Source: Prochlorococcus sp. AG-402-A04
Lineage (GTDB): Bacteria > Cyanobacteriota > Cyanobacteriia > PCC-6307 > Cyanobiaceae
Direction: 5' to 3'
Assembly: GCA_003278045.1 (NCBI GenBank)
Contig: QCHG01000008.1
Location: 1 to 59,084, forward strand
DNA: 59,084 nucleotides
This document shows, piece after piece, positions 38,287-48,282 of this stretch. The stretch's first letter is position 1. Every line of letters begins with the position of its first letter. The position numbers and the translations under genes were made by a program. The notes beneath the pieces are model-generated. The model was not told the origin of the DNA. It made no database searches and saw nothing but the letters and a program-made list of their open reading frames with translations.

Positions 38287-39231
38287 CTACAAATTCAATC
38301 CAGCCTCAACTAAATTTCTATCTTGATCAATTAATAAAAGCGCATAAGAATTTATAAAATCAAAACTTTTCTGAGGAATTGAGACATTAAGCATTCTCAA
38401 AAAATTAGATAATTTTTCATCTTTAAGGGCGTTACCTTTCTGTAAAAACATTTCTTTTTCCTGATTTATTTTCCATAAGTTCATATATTCATTCTTCAAA
38501 GGCTTTAAGTGCCAAATATTGTCTATTAAAGTCCAAATATCTAAATATTCTTTTAGATTATTTTGAATTTTTAATACATAAGATGATTCATGAAGACTCA
38601 AATTTGTTGTATTTATGGGTCGATCATTTATATCGCTAGAGTAAGGTTTAATTCCCAAAAACCATCCCTCAAGAATTAATAAATCAGGATTATCTAATCT
38701 CCAATGAGATCTATCTCCTAAACCATTTCTTAAAGATTTATCAAAAACGGGTACATTTAATTCTCCATTCATCTTCCAATTTAATAATTTTTCATGCATT
38801 AATTTTACAGAGTGGCTACCAGGAAACCCTCTTGAAACATTCCAAGGGTTATTCTTAATTGCTAATTTCATTTCATTTGATGGGAGATAAAAGTCGTCAA
38901 TTGAAATAACCGCAATTTTGAAATTTAATTTTAACGATATAGCTTCGAGCCATTTACCTAGTGTTGTTTTACCTGTACCAGGTAAAGCTGAGATTCCAAT
39001 AATTTTTCTATCTGAAAAATTATTTTGCAATTTATAAGCCTGAGATAAAAGAGGTAAAGCTAAACCCCAAATCCAGTCATCATTTACTTTATTGTTCCAA
39101 TATTGATCAATTGAAAGAATATTTATTTTATTTTTCCAAAAATTGAACCAATCATCCAAGGATTCCCAACCAATATCAATAATTAATTTTTCAAATTTAT
39201 CAAGAGGAAAATTAATATCTAAATCTTTCAT
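38287..39231 (-). CDS. D-glycerate 3-kinase
   Basis: A 314-residue P-loop kinase of the plant/cyanobacterial GLYK type. It phosphorylates D-glycerate to 3-phosphoglycerate, the last photorespiratory step. Visible are the P-loop ALPGTGKTT (82-90), ISIDDFYLP, NPWNVSRGFPGSHSVKLM, FDKSLRNGLGDR and the Walker-B-like LLILEGWFLG. It lies 4 bp after the GpgP-like phosphatase, so here it may also recycle glycerate released from glucosylglycerate. Confidence 0.88.
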   Translation of the reverse strand: MKDLDINFPLDKFEKLIIDIGWESLDDWFNFWKNKINILSIDQYWNNKVNDDWIWGLALPLLSQAYKLQNNFSDRKIIGISALPGTGKTTLGKWLEAISLKLNFKIAVISIDDFYLPSNEMKLAIKNNPWNVSRGFPGSHSVKLMHEKLLNWKMNGELNVPVFDKSLRNGLGDRSHWRLDNPDLLILEGWFLGIKPYSSDINDRPINTTNLSLHESSYVLKIQNNLKEYLDIWTLIDNIWHLKPLKNEYMNLWKINQEKEMFLQKGNALKDEKLSNFLRMLNVSIPQKSFDFINSYALLLIDQDRNLVEAGLNL

Positions 39232-39235
39232 CTTC

Positions 39236-40033
39236 CTAACTTAGTTCTAGCTTATTTATCAATTTATTGATTTCATTTTTCCAACCATATCCATTTGGTT
39301 CAGAAGCTAAAATATATTCCAAATCTTTTAATTGATCTAGTAAATTTAAGTTAGGTCCATCTATTCCAGGAATAACGATTTTAATATCTGAGTTTAAAAG
39401 TAGAGGCAAATCATTTGGAGAATCGCCTAAACCTATAATTTCAATATTTTGAACATTTGAATAATCTTTAAGAGCATTTATTGCTTTACCTTTATTCGAT
39501 TTTGTTGATAATAAGTGACTCATTCTGTTGCCTTTAAAAATATCAACATTAAATTTTTTACAAATGATATTAATTTTCTCTTCTAAATAACTTGGATAAT
39601 TCAAGAAAGGCATGCTCCAGTGTCTATCACGCATTAAGTTCAATGAGACACCTTCTAAGCCTGTAAGCTGAGTGGCCTCTTGATCAGTGAGATTATTAAG
39701 AGGAATAAGTTTGTAATCAATTTCTCTAGAAATTAAATTTAAGATTTCCTCAAGAGAATCGTATTTTATTCCAAGAATAATTTCTCCATTTACTCTTTTA
39801 AGAGATTCACCATAAATTGCCGCACCATTCTCAACAATATAAGGATCCGTCAAGTTAAGTTCCTTTCTAATAACTTTTACTTCAGAAGCGGTTTTGCTTG
39901 TACAAAGAATTACGGGTATAGATAATTTTTGTAGTTTTTTTATAGTTTCTTTAGCAGGTGATAAATCATATGAATGATCCATTAAAGTACCATCTACATC
40001 ACTTACTACCCAAATAGAAGAATTTTTTATCAT
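39236..40033 (-). CDS. gpgP: Glucosyl-/mannosyl-3-phosphoglycerate phosphatase (HAD)
   Basis: A 265-residue HAD-IIB phosphatase of the MPGP family. Visible motifs are I SDVDGTLMD (11-19; Asp12 nucleophile, Asp14), II CTSKT, and III/IV GLGDSPNDLPLL. The cap holds RHWSMPFL. With a GpgS-type synthase nearby, the natural substrate is most likely glucosyl-3-phosphoglycerate, giving the compatible solute glucosylglycerate. It is 2 bp downstream of the GH13 gene. Confidence 0.85.
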   Translation of the reverse strand: MIKNSSIWVVSDVDGTLMDHSYDLSPAKETIKKLQKLSIPVILCTSKTASEVKVIRKELNLTDPYIVENGAAIYGESLKRVNGEIILGIKYDSLEEILNLISREIDYKLIPLNNLTDQEATQLTGLEGVSLNLMRDRHWSMPFLNYPSYLEEKINIICKKFNVDIFKGNRMSHLLSTKSNKGKAINALKDYSNVQNIEIIGLGDSPNDLPLLLNSDIKIVIPGIDGPNLNLLDQLKDLEYILASEPNGYGWKNEINKLINKLELS

Positions 40034-40035
40034 TT

Positions 40036-41796
40036 TTACAAAGCACTAAGCCAAATTACTTGAAAAGGATCAAGACTAATATTTTTGTAATTGTATTTAC
40101 TTGATGTTAAAAAATCGTGGGTATTGAGATCATTATCAATTATTTTTGGTAGTTCATTGTCATTCAATTGATAATTAATTTTATTTTCAGTCATATTATG
40201 GATTGCAAAAACAGACTCAGGACCTCTACCTCTTTTGATTACAACAATATCACTTCTACCTTTAGACAAACATTTCATTTGTGAACAAGGGTGAAATTGC
40301 TTTAATTCTGATCTGACATCCATCGCATTACGAAGATATTTTAAGTTTTTATTAGCATTAGATTCAGGATTATTTAAAACGGCTGAAAGATTTTCTGATT
40401 TAAACTTTTCTCTGTTAAGGTCTCTTCTTTGACCTGTCATAGAAAAACTTTTGATATCATTTTCTGAAGCTAGTAATGCTGGCAAATAAAATGCTGGGAC
40501 CCCTTTCAGAGCCATTACTAATAATTGACTCAAAATAAATCTCTCATATTGAAATCTTTTAGCATCTCTACTGGAGTCTGCCATTGCACTCCACCAACTA
40601 ATATTCAATTCATAAGGTTTATCATCACCATTTGATAAACGTCTATGACTTACTAATCCGCCTCTTTTTTCACAATTAATTAGTAACTCTTTAATTCTCT
40701 GCTCACTCATTAAACCCTCAAGAGCTCTAAGCCCTACACCATCGTGTGATGCGGTGAAATTAAATAAAGTAGTATTTTCAGGTAATATGGGCCAATCAAA
40801 AATCCATGAGTTTAAAATATCAGCTTTCGAAGTAATAATTGCCTCCAGAAGAAGAGGAGGCAATGGGAAATTATATGCCATATGGGCTTCATCATCAGGA
40901 ATCAGATAAGATAGATTTTCCTTCTGAGGAACGTTAGTTTCAGTTATTAAAACGCCCTCATCAAGAAGATTATTTAAAAGAACTCTTAAAAGTTTCACAA
41001 TTGAATGTGCTTTGGGTAAATGCAAGCACGTAGTGCCTGATTCCTTCCAAATAAAACCTACAGCATCAAGCCTGAACCATTTAATTCCATTAATTAAATA
41101 ATTAATAATTAAATTTAAGAACTCAAGAGTCATTTTTGGATTATGCCAATTCAAATCAATTTGATCTGGGCCAAAAGTTGTCCAAACTTGTTTAGGGCCA
41201 TCTTCAGTATTTATTTGAGAAAACAAAGAAGAACTTCTTGGCCTAACTACATTTGACCAGTCAAGATTTTGTTTCGGTGAAAAAACATTTGATATACCAG
41301 GTTCTTGGGATTTAATAAATTGTTGAACCCATGGGTGAGATGATGAGACATGGTTAAGTACTAAATCAGCCATCAAATCATGATTTTTAGAAATACTTTT
41401 CAGATCATCCCAGCCACCAAATTTTTCTTCTAAGGAATCATAACTTGAGACTGCAAAACCTCCATCACTTGTAGATTTCAAAAAAGGGAGAATATGCACA
41501 ACTTTAGAAAGACTGCCAAAATGTTTACTTAACAAATCACTAAGAGTTTTTAATGTTGCCTCGCCATTTTTATAAATACTATCTGCATAAGTTATCAAAA
41601 CAGAATGGGATTCATTCCACTTTTCCTTATCTCTTATTTCTTCATAAGCATATTTCTCTGAGAAATCATCTAAAATCTGTAATAATTGGTTTGAAATAAA
41701 ATTAATTTCTTCTGTAGTATTATTTGAATAAATTGTTTTTAACAATTTATCGAGTTTTAATCTATCTAATTTTTTCTCTGAATCAATTTGCTTCAC
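40036..41796 (-). CDS. GH13 sucrose-phosphorylase-like enzyme (candidate glucosylglycerate phosphorylase)
   Basis: A 586-residue GH13 subfamily 18-like enzyme. It shows FLKSTSDGGFAVSSYD (106-120), LMADLVLNHVSSSHPW (141-156), the nucleophile Asp244 in FRLDAVGF, the acid/base Glu286 in ITETNVP and ASHDGVGLRALEG (His351-Asp352). This subfamily contains sucrose, glucosylglycerol and glucosylglycerate phosphorylases. Its place between gpgS and gpgP/glycerate kinase favours glucosylglycerate, giving glucose-1-phosphate plus glycerate. Sucrose remains possible. Confidence 0.85.
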   Translation of the reverse strand: MKQIDSEKKLDRLKLDKLLKTIYSNNTTEEINFISNQLLQILDDFSEKYAYEEIRDKEKWNESHSVLITYADSIYKNGEATLKTLSDLLSKHFGSLSKVVHILPFLKSTSDGGFAVSSYDSLEEKFGGWDDLKSISKNHDLMADLVLNHVSSSHPWVQQFIKSQEPGISNVFSPKQNLDWSNVVRPRSSSLFSQINTEDGPKQVWTTFGPDQIDLNWHNPKMTLEFLNLIINYLINGIKWFRLDAVGFIWKESGTTCLHLPKAHSIVKLLRVLLNNLLDEGVLITETNVPQKENLSYLIPDDEAHMAYNFPLPPLLLEAIITSKADILNSWIFDWPILPENTTLFNFTASHDGVGLRALEGLMSEQRIKELLINCEKRGGLVSHRRLSNGDDKPYELNISWWSAMADSSRDAKRFQYERFILSQLLVMALKGVPAFYLPALLASENDIKSFSMTGQRRDLNREKFKSENLSAVLNNPESNANKNLKYLRNAMDVRSELKQFHPCSQMKCLSKGRSDIVVIKRGRGPESVFAIHNMTENKINYQLNDNELPKIIDNDLNTHDFLTSSKYNYKNISLDPFQVIWLSAL

Positions 41797-41813
41797 TTTG
41801 AAAAAATCAACGA

Positions 41814-41825
41814 AGTATTAATACT
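41814..41825. promoter_or_regulatory. 12-bp perfect palindrome in the gpgS/GH13 divergent promoter
   Basis: AGTATTAATACT is an exact palindrome inside the 50-bp gap between the two divergent starts (41796 minus, 41847 plus). It contains -10-like TATTAA/TATTAT sequences on both strands, so it could be a shared bidirectional -10 region or an operator coordinating synthesis and breakdown. Confidence 0.4.
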
Positions 41826-41846
41826 ATTCTGCACATCAAATAGAAA

Positions 41847-43073
41847 ATGGACTTTCAACAAGGTTTAATCACAACAATACATGAATATGGAGTTACAAGA
41901 AATTTACTTAAAGAATTAAACAAAAGTCTTAAAAAAAGATCAACTAGTATTCTAATACCTTGTTTATATGAAGAATTTGAACGTCCAGCATTAAAAGACA
42001 TAAGAGAAGTTTTAAAAGATCTTACAGGCTTAAATGAATTAGTTATTGCTCTTTCTGCTAAAACTGTTGAGCAAGTTAAATCAGCAAAATCATTTTTTGA
42101 ATCAATGCCATTTCCAGTTCATGTTCAATGGACTAATTCTCCCTCTGTAATAGAACTATTAAAAAGCCAAGAAAAAAATGGGTTGGAACTTTTAGGAACT
42201 CCAGGTAAAGGATGGGCTGTATGGCAAGGCATAGGAGTTGCGACGAGAAAATCTGAAGTTGTTGCTCTTTTTGATGCTGATATAAGAACTTTTAGTCCTT
42301 TGTATCCATCAAGAATGATACTTCCACTTCTAGATGAATCATATGGAATATCATATGTAAAGGCTTTTTACAGCAGGTTATCCTTAGAGACCAATCAATT
42401 GCAGGGTAGAGCGACAAGATTATTTGTTGGTCCCTTATTGGCAAGTCTTGAGCAATTAGTAGGGAAGGGTCCTTTTTTACAATATCTTCAATCATTTAGA
42501 TATCCATTAGCTGGTGAGTTTGCTTTCACAAAAGACCTTGCTATGAATTTACGCATTCCTTGTGACTGGGGTTTAGAGATAGGTTTATTATCAGAGGTTT
42601 ATAGAAACGTAAGAACCTCTAAAATAGCCCAAGTTGACCTGGGTTTGTTTGATCATAAACATAAGAATATTGGTGATTCATCAAAAGAAGGATTGCAAAA
42701 AATGTGTACAGAAATACTTTCAAGTGTTTTAAGAGGACTCATGGAACATCAAGCAGAGACCTTAACAAGTACTCAACTAGCAACCCTAGAAGTTCTCTAC
42801 AAAAGAGTTGGGGAAGATCGGGTAAAACAATTTGGATTAGATTCAGCAGTTAATCAACTTCCATACGATAGGCATGAAGAAGAATTGTCAGTACAAAAAT
42901 TTGCAAAACTATTGAGACCGGCTACAGAAGATTACTTAGCTTGCCCTACGACACAGCAGTTACCAAGTTGGTCAAGAGTTCTATCTTGTGAGAACAAACT
43001 GCAAGAAGATTTGGCAATTGCTGGATCACAAGATATTAAGACTACTGAAAAAGAATTAATTAAAAACTTCTAA
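41847..43073 (+). CDS. gpgS: Glucosyl-3-phosphoglycerate synthase GpgS
   Basis: A 408-residue GT-A retaining glycosyltransferase that moves glucose from NDP-glucose to 3-phosphoglycerate. It shows [10 protein letters not shown] (35-44), the loop [14 protein letters not shown] (117-130) and the metal-binding DAD at 143-145 ([13 protein letters not shown]). It is the first step to glucosylglycerate, a solute that marine picocyanobacteria use alongside sucrose, notably when nitrogen is short. Its stop overlaps the convergent ureC stop by 4 bp. Confidence 0.92.
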   Translation: MDFQQGLITTIHEYGVTRNLLKELNKSLKKRSTSILIPCLYEEFERPALKDIREVLKDLTGLNELVIALSAKTVEQVKSAKSFFESMPFPVHVQWTNSPSVIELLKSQEKNGLELLGTPGKGWAVWQGIGVATRKSEVVALFDADIRTFSPLYPSRMILPLLDESYGISYVKAFYSRLSLETNQLQGRATRLFVGPLLASLEQLVGKGPFLQYLQSFRYPLAGEFAFTKDLAMNLRIPCDWGLEIGLLSEVYRNVRTSKIAQVDLGLFDHKHKNIGDSSKEGLQKMCTEILSSVLRGLMEHQAETLTSTQLATLEVLYKRVGEDRVKQFGLDSAVNQLPYDRHEEELSVQKFAKLLRPATEDYLACPTTQQLPSWSRVLSCENKLQEDLAIAGSQDIKTTEKELIKNF

Positions 43074-44779
43074 AGTAAAAAGTACCTTTGAGCCATTGGA
43101 ACTTCATCAAGAGGTTCACAAGTAAGAAGTTCCCCATCAGAAAAAACTTCATAAGTTTGAGGGTCAACTGAAATATTTGGTAATTTACTATTAAGTCTTA
43201 AGTGTGATTTATTGATATTTCTGGTATTTTCTACAGCAATACATTTCTTTTGTAATCCTAATTTATTTGGAATATTTTGATCAATTGAATTTTTACTTAA
43301 AAAGGTAAAAGAACTCTTAATAAGAGATTGGCCGAAACTTGCAAACATAGGTCGACCATGTACTGGGCCTGGAGTAGGAATTGAAGCATTTGCATCACCC
43401 ATTTGGGACCAAACTATAGATCCTCCTTTTACAACTAATTCAGGCTTAACAGCAAAAAAAGATGGTTTCCACAATGCCAAATCAGCAATTTTACCCTTTT
43501 CTATAGAACCTACATATTTATCAATACCATGAGCTATTGCAGGATTAATTGTGACTTTAGAAATATATCTCTTTACTCTGTAATTATCGTTCCTATCAGA
43601 ATCCTCTGATAGAGGTCCCCTTTGGACTTTCATTTTATGAGCGGTTTGAAAAGTTCTTGTAATTACTTCACCAACTCTTCCCATAGCTTGAGAATCACTA
43701 GCAATTATTGAAAAGGCACCTAAATCATGCAAGATATCCTCAGCTGCAATAGTCTCCCTTCTGATCCTTGATTCAGCAAATGCAATATCTTCTGGGATTT
43801 TAGAATCTAAATGATGACAAACCATTAACATGTCAAGATGTTCTTCTAGTGTGTTCCTCGTATAGGGTCTTGTTGGATTAGTACTACTAGGAAGAACATT
43901 TTTTTCTCCGCAAATTTTAATAATGTCTGGCGCATGACCTCCACCTGCTCCTTCGGTATGAAAAGTATGAATAGTTCTTCCCGCAATTGCGTTGATGGTA
44001 TCTTCAACAAAGCCTGCTTCATTTAAAGTATCAGTATGAATACATACTTGTACGTCAAACTTATCTGCAACATTAAGACAAGAATTTATTGTCGAGGGAG
44101 TCGTTCCCCAATCCTCATGAAGCTTTAAACCACAAGCGCCAGCTTCAACCTGATCAATTAGATTGCTCTCATTTGATGAGTTTCCTTTTCCAAAAAAACC
44201 TAAATTCATGGGAAATGCTTCTGCAGATTGAAGCATTCTTGAAATATGAAAAGAACCCGGCGTACAAGTAGTAGCATTTGTGCCAGTTGCAGGTCCAGTT
44301 CCTCCTCCCAACATGGTTGTAATTCCGGAGGCTAGTGCTGTCTCAATTTGTTGGGGACAGATAAAATGAATGTGGGTATCTATTGAACCTGCAGTAAGAA
44401 TATGGCCTTCTCCAGCTATTACTTCTGTTGATGCACCAATAACAATATCGACATTATCCTGAATATCAGGATTACCAGCTTTACCGATTTCAAAAATCAT
44501 TCCATCTTTTATACCCACATCAGCCTTAATTATTCCCCACCAATCTACGATCAAAGCATTAGTTATTACGGTATCTACAGCTCCATCAGCTCTTCTTACT
44601 TGAGACTGTCCCATCCCATCTCGAATAACTTTACCTCCACCGAATTTAACTTCATCTCCGTATGTAGTTAAATCCTTTTCTACTTCTATAAAAAGTTTAG
44701 TATCAGCAAGCCTTACTCTATCTCCGGTGGTGGGTCCGTAAGTTTGCGCATAAGTATTTCTGTCAATTTTGTAGGACAT
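43070..44779 (-). CDS. ureC: Urease alpha subunit
   Basis: The nickel-containing catalytic subunit, 569 residues. Ni ligands and active-site residues are visible: DTHIHF (His136, His138), the carbamylated lysine Lys219 in [10 protein letters not shown], His248 in CIHTDTL, His274 in [15 protein letters not shown], and the mobile flap MVCHHLD (Cys321, His322). Hydrolyses urea to ammonia and carbamate. It is last of ureD-A-B-C on the minus strand. Confidence 0.99.
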   Translation of the reverse strand: MSYKIDRNTYAQTYGPTTGDRVRLADTKLFIEVEKDLTTYGDEVKFGGGKVIRDGMGQSQVRRADGAVDTVITNALIVDWWGIIKADVGIKDGMIFEIGKAGNPDIQDNVDIVIGASTEVIAGEGHILTAGSIDTHIHFICPQQIETALASGITTMLGGGTGPATGTNATTCTPGSFHISRMLQSAEAFPMNLGFFGKGNSSNESNLIDQVEAGACGLKLHEDWGTTPSTINSCLNVADKFDVQVCIHTDTLNEAGFVEDTINAIAGRTIHTFHTEGAGGGHAPDIIKICGEKNVLPSSTNPTRPYTRNTLEEHLDMLMVCHHLDSKIPEDIAFAESRIRRETIAAEDILHDLGAFSIIASDSQAMGRVGEVITRTFQTAHKMKVQRGPLSEDSDRNDNYRVKRYISKVTINPAIAHGIDKYVGSIEKGKIADLALWKPSFFAVKPELVVKGGSIVWSQMGDANASIPTPGPVHGRPMFASFGQSLIKSSFTFLSKNSIDQNIPNKLGLQKKCIAVENTRNINKSHLRLNSKLPNISVDPQTYEVFSDGELLTCEPLDEVPMAQRYFLL

Positions 44780-44783
44780 AATT

Positions 44784-45104
44784 TTAAGTATTTAAAGAAC
44801 CGTTAACCAATGAATTAAAACCATGTACAATTCTTAAACCTGAATATGGTACTAATTTGACATCAGTTGTATCTCCAGGTTCAAATCTAATTGCCGTTCC
44901 TGCAGGAATGTCAAGACGCATGCCAAGTGTTATTTCTCGATCAAAAATTAAAGCCTTATTAGCTTCAAAAAAATGATAATGAGATCCAATTTGTACAGGT
45001 CTATCTCCAGAATTAGAGACTGTTACTGTTTTAACATCCTTACCAAGATTTAATTCGATTTCACCTTGTTCAGGAATTATTTCGCCAGGAATTAAATTAC
45101 TCAT
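44784..45104 (-). CDS. ureB: Urease beta subunit
   Basis: A 106-residue structural subunit. It shows [17 protein letters not shown] at the start, [18 protein letters not shown] and [19 protein letters not shown], all standard. It is 4 bp before ureC and 2 bp after ureA. Confidence 0.98.
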   Translation of the reverse strand: MSNLIPGEIIPEQGEIELNLGKDVKTVTVSNSGDRPVQIGSHYHFFEANKALIFDREITLGMRLDIPAGTAIRFEPGDTTDVKLVPYSGLRIVHGFNSLVNGSLNT

Positions 45105-45106
45105 AT

Positions 45107-45409
45107 TTAATTAATTGGATTGTGAATAGTAACTAACTTTGTCCCATCAGGGAAAACTGCCTCTATTTGGACTTCATCTACCATTTCAGGAATGCCCTCC
45201 ATAACTTGTGATTTTGAAAGCCAGGTAGTTCCCTCTGACATTAATTGACTTACACTTTTTCCATCTCGAGCTCCTTCAAGAACTTGAAAACTCAAAAAAG
45301 CAATTGTTTCAGGATAATTAAGTTTAAGACCTCTACTAAGCCTTCTTTCAGCTAAGAGCGCAGCAGAAAAAATCAATAATTTATCCTTTTCTTGAGGTGA
45401 AAGATGCAT
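45107..45409 (-). CDS. ureA: Urease gamma subunit
   Basis: A 100-residue structural subunit starting [20 protein letters not shown] and containing [19 protein letters not shown] and GLxS-type helix patterns of UreA. It is 50 bp downstream of ureD on the same strand. Confidence 0.98.
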   Translation of the reverse strand: MHLSPQEKDKLLIFSAALLAERRLSRGLKLNYPETIAFLSFQVLEGARDGKSVSQLMSEGTTWLSKSQVMEGIPEMVDEVQIEAVFPDGTKLVTIHNPIN

Positions 45410-45459
45410 AATAAAAAATTAATCTATAAATTCTTAAAAAAGGTTCTTTCTGAACATAA

Positions 45460-46362
45460 TTAATAATTCATAGAATCTTGTAAAGGCCATACACCTTGAT
45501 ATTTTGGCTCACAAAATCCACAAACAGACCTAATTTGTTTCCAAATACAAAAAAAACATTTCCTTGCATCTTGAGAAGAACTCCCTAAGAATCTTACAGA
45601 GATTCCATTTTCAAGAATTCCAATAGATAAATGATTATCACTTTCATTAAAAATCTTTTTTATATTTCCCACCAGATTATTAATTTTTGATTTAGAAAAA
45701 TCTTTTTCGCAAATCCATATTAAAGATCCAAAAACGGGCATATAATCCATACCTGACTTGGCCACGTAACTTGCTTTAGATAATTCAATTTGATCAACAT
45801 ATTCCCAATCATCATATAAAACATTATTTCTCATAATTTCTAATTTCGACCTAAAAACTCCACTTTCGATAGTCTCTCCTGCAGAAGATCTTCCAAGTCT
45901 TATTAAATCAGTGAATAAGAAACTTGAAGTTTCTGAAATAGATACTTTAAACTTTTGATCATATAAACCATTTGCAAAGATAATTGTTTCTTGGGGGAGA
46001 TATTCCAAATGAGAATTGTCAAGAATATTTATGAGATTCTTTTGCCTTGAAAAACTTCCTTTTGGATTAATTTTAGATCTTCCAACTGATCCATATACTT
46101 TCTGAGCTGAAGAAGTAGTTAACAAAACCTTAGAGTTTTTTTCAAGGTTGACTTCAAACTCAAGTAAATCTCCTCCTACCAATCCTCCAGCAGTATGTAA
46201 AACAGGCAAAATGCATCTGCCTTCTTGATCATGACTAGACGTTAATAATTTATAAGGAGAAGTTGATTTAGATTTAAAGATTGTTTTATCAACATTTCCT
46301 AAACTTGCTTTATTATTGAAAAAATTTAAGAAACAATTACCTTCCCATGAGGTTTTAATCAT
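45460..46362 (-). CDS. ureD: Urease accessory protein UreD
   Basis: A 300-residue scaffold that, with UreF and UreG, loads nickel into apo-urease. It contains [19 protein letters not shown] near residue 55, [12 protein letters not shown] and [14 protein letters not shown]. It is divergent from ureE, with a 48-bp gap to the ureE ATG at 46411. Confidence 0.95.
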   Translation of the reverse strand: MIKTSWEGNCFLNFFNNKASLGNVDKTIFKSKSTSPYKLLTSSHDQEGRCILPVLHTAGGLVGGDLLEFEVNLEKNSKVLLTTSSAQKVYGSVGRSKINPKGSFSRQKNLINILDNSHLEYLPQETIIFANGLYDQKFKVSISETSSFLFTDLIRLGRSSAGETIESGVFRSKLEIMRNNVLYDDWEYVDQIELSKASYVAKSGMDYMPVFGSLIWICEKDFSKSKINNLVGNIKKIFNESDNHLSIGILENGISVRFLGSSSQDARKCFFCIWKQIRSVCGFCEPKYQGVWPLQDSMNY

Positions 46363-46378
46363 AAATTGTTTTCTTTAA

Positions 46379-46395
46379 TTACTTAATTAAAGTAA
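46379..46395. repeat. Inverted repeat between ureD and ureE
   Basis: TTACTT (46379-46384) and AAGTAA (46390-46395) face each other across 5 bp in the divergent ureD/ureE promoter gap. It could bind a dimeric regulator of both accessory genes. It is AT-rich, so chance is quite possible. Confidence 0.3.
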
Positions 46396-46410
46396 CCAAA
46401 AATTTTGATT

Positions 46411-46860
46411 ATGAGAATGAATAAACAAATTGTTGTAATTGATTGGATTAAGGAAAAACCGCGATTAGGTTCATTTTTAAAACTTACTTTAAGTTCAGAT
46501 GAAAGAAAAATCTTACGAGGTAAAAGATTAACTGATTGTGATCAAGAAATAATTTTACAATTACCTAGAAAGGGCAAATTAAATGATGGAGATATTCTTT
46601 CAACTAATGACTCCAATTTTTATGTAGAAATAATTGCTAAAACAGAAGATTTAATTGAAATAAGGTCAAATTCTAAAATTCAGCTTATTAAGACCGCTTA
46701 TCATCTAGGAAATAGGCACGTGGAGGTAGAAATCGAAGAAGGCATTCTTCTAACAAAAAGTGATAATGTTATTAAAAATATGCTTCTTAATTTTAAAGTT
46801 GATATAAAAAATACCAAGAAAAAATTTTTTCCTGAAAGAGGTGCCCATAGTCATGAGTAA
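46411..46860 (+). CDS. ureE: Urease accessory protein UreE
   Basis: A nickel chaperone of about 149 residues. ATG at 46411 is preferred; an in-frame TTG lies 6 bp upstream. It has an N-terminal peptide-binding domain and a C-terminal metallochaperone domain with TAYHLGNRHVEVEIEEG. The tail ends GAHSHE, so it has only two terminal histidines and lacks the long His-rich tail of enterobacterial UreE. It overlaps ureF by 20 bp. Confidence 0.94.
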   Translation: MRMNKQIVVIDWIKEKPRLGSFLKLTLSSDERKILRGKRLTDCDQEIILQLPRKGKLNDGDILSTNDSNFYVEIIAKTEDLIEIRSNSKIQLIKTAYHLGNRHVEVEIEEGILLTKSDNVIKNMLLNFKVDIKNTKKKFFPERGAHSHE

Positions 46861-47539
46861 AAGTCACCTTTTAAAATATTTATTAATAAGTCCGAACTTA
46901 CCTGTTGGAGGGTTTTGTTATTCGGAGGGAATGGAGAGTTATCTTCATAATAAAAATTTAAAAGACTCTAATTCGGTAAAAGAATTAATCATAAGTGAAT
47001 TAAAAATTGGCCAGATCAGATTAGATGCAAGACTTTTACTAGATTTTTTTGATATTTTCAATGAGATAAAGGACCGCAAAAATAAAAATGGTAATTTGCA
47101 AAAGTTATTGAATTTAGATAATTGGATACTCTCATCAAAGGACTCTCTCGAAATGAGAGAACAACAAATTCAAATGGCAAAATCTCTCTTTGATTTAACC
47201 AAAGAATTTGGATTTGAATATCCATATGAAAATAATAAAAAAAGCTCCTGGTCATTAGCGTGGAGTTGGGCTTGTTATTGTTTTGAAATTACGAAGTTAG
47301 AAATGGTTGAGAATTTTTTCTACGCATGGAGTGCAAACCAACTAAGTGCAGCATTAAGAATTATTCCTATTGGGTCGACAAAAGCACAATTAATTCAAAG
47401 AGACTTATTAGAAGTAATTTCAAAAGTTTCTAAAGAAATTATGGACAAAGAAATTGATGACATCTATTTTGGCAATGTAGGTTTAGCTATGGCACAACAA
47501 AATCATAATGACCTTTATACAAAACTTTTTAGAAATTAA
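46841..47539 (+). CDS. ureF: Urease accessory protein UreF
   Basis: A 232-residue, all-helical GTPase-activating partner of UreG. It contains LLISPNLPVGGFCYSEGMES, WSWACYCFEI and AWSANQLSAALRIIPIGSTK. ATG at 46841 or 46853 are both possible starts. The second (MSKSHLLKY) is closer to the conserved region and reduces the overlap with ureE. Confidence 0.94.
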   Translation: MPIVMSKSHLLKYLLISPNLPVGGFCYSEGMESYLHNKNLKDSNSVKELIISELKIGQIRLDARLLLDFFDIFNEIKDRKNKNGNLQKLLNLDNWILSSKDSLEMREQQIQMAKSLFDLTKEFGFEYPYENNKKSSWSLAWSWACYCFEITKLEMVENFFYAWSANQLSAALRIIPIGSTKAQLIQRDLLEVISKVSKEIMDKEIDDIYFGNVGLAMAQQNHNDLYTKLFRN

Positions 47540-47542
47540 TTT

Positions 47543-48154
47543 ATGAGCAGCAAATTGAGAATAGGGGTTGCTGGGCCGGTAGGTTCAGGAAAAACTGCAT
47601 TAGTAGAGACTCTATGCTTAAGCATGAAAAAAAATTATGAGATAGCAGTTGTCACCAATGATATCTACACCAAAGAAGATGCTAACTTTCTAATAAATAA
47701 AAAAGTTTTAGAGGAAGGAAGGATTATTGGTGTAGAAACAGGAGGTTGTCCTCATACAGCGATAAGAGAGGATTGTTCCTTAAATAAAAATGCAGTTTTA
47801 GATTTAGAAAATAAATACAATCCTTTAGATTTTGTTTTTGTAGAAAGTGGAGGTGACAATTTAGCATCTAGTTTTAGTCCAGAACTTGTAGATTTATCAA
47901 TATACGTGATCGATGTATCTGCAGGAGACAAAATTCCGAGAAAAGGGGGACCAGGCATAACAAGATCAGATTTATTATTAATAAACAAAATTGACTTAGC
48001 AGATATGGTTGGTGCAGATCTAAATATTATGAAAAGTGATACGGAATTTATGAGAAAAGGGAAACCTTGGTTTTTTACCAACCTTAGTAGCGGCATAGGA
48101 GTTGAAGAAATAACTTTATTTTTAGAATCACAAATACCAAACAATCGAACCTAG
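47543..48154 (+). CDS. ureG: Urease accessory GTPase UreG
   Basis: A 203-residue SIMIBI GTPase that drives nickel insertion. It shows the P-loop [10 protein letters not shown] (10-19), [12 protein letters not shown], the nickel-binding Cys-Pro-His in [15 protein letters not shown], and the NKID specificity motif. It follows ureF by 3 bp. Confidence 0.98.
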   Translation: MSSKLRIGVAGPVGSGKTALVETLCLSMKKNYEIAVVTNDIYTKEDANFLINKKVLEEGRIIGVETGGCPHTAIREDCSLNKNAVLDLENKYNPLDFVFVESGGDNLASSFSPELVDLSIYVIDVSAGDKIPRKGGPGITRSDLLLINKIDLADMVGADLNIMKSDTEFMRKGKPWFFTNLSSGIGVEEITLFLESQIPNNRT

Positions 48155-48192
48155 AAAAATGATCATCACTAATATATTGGATTCAACAAAAA

Positions 48193-48231
48193 GTTACGAC
48201 TGATACAAAACTAATCCTCACTCGTTAATAA
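48193..48231 (+). promoter_or_regulatory. NtcA-like element and -10 box upstream of urtA
   Basis: GTT-N8-TAC at 48193-48206 followed after 19 bp by TAATAA (48226-48231), 52 bp before the urtA start. It shares the GTTAC-N3-TGATACA core and the same spacing with the element before glnA. Nitrogen-dependent activation is expected and known for urt genes in cyanobacteria. The site itself is predicted from sequence. Confidence 0.55.
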
Positions 48232-48282
48232 CTTTTACTTTATCCCCCTAATGAGGGTCAATTACCTAATTTATCCTAATTC

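Noticed and set aside
45442..45455. GTTC/GAAC mini-hairpin between ureD and ureA
   Set aside because: The stem is only 4 bp with no T-run, so it is not supported as a terminator.
47752..48144. 130-codon minus-strand reading frame
   Set aside because: It is antisense to ureG, which is complete.
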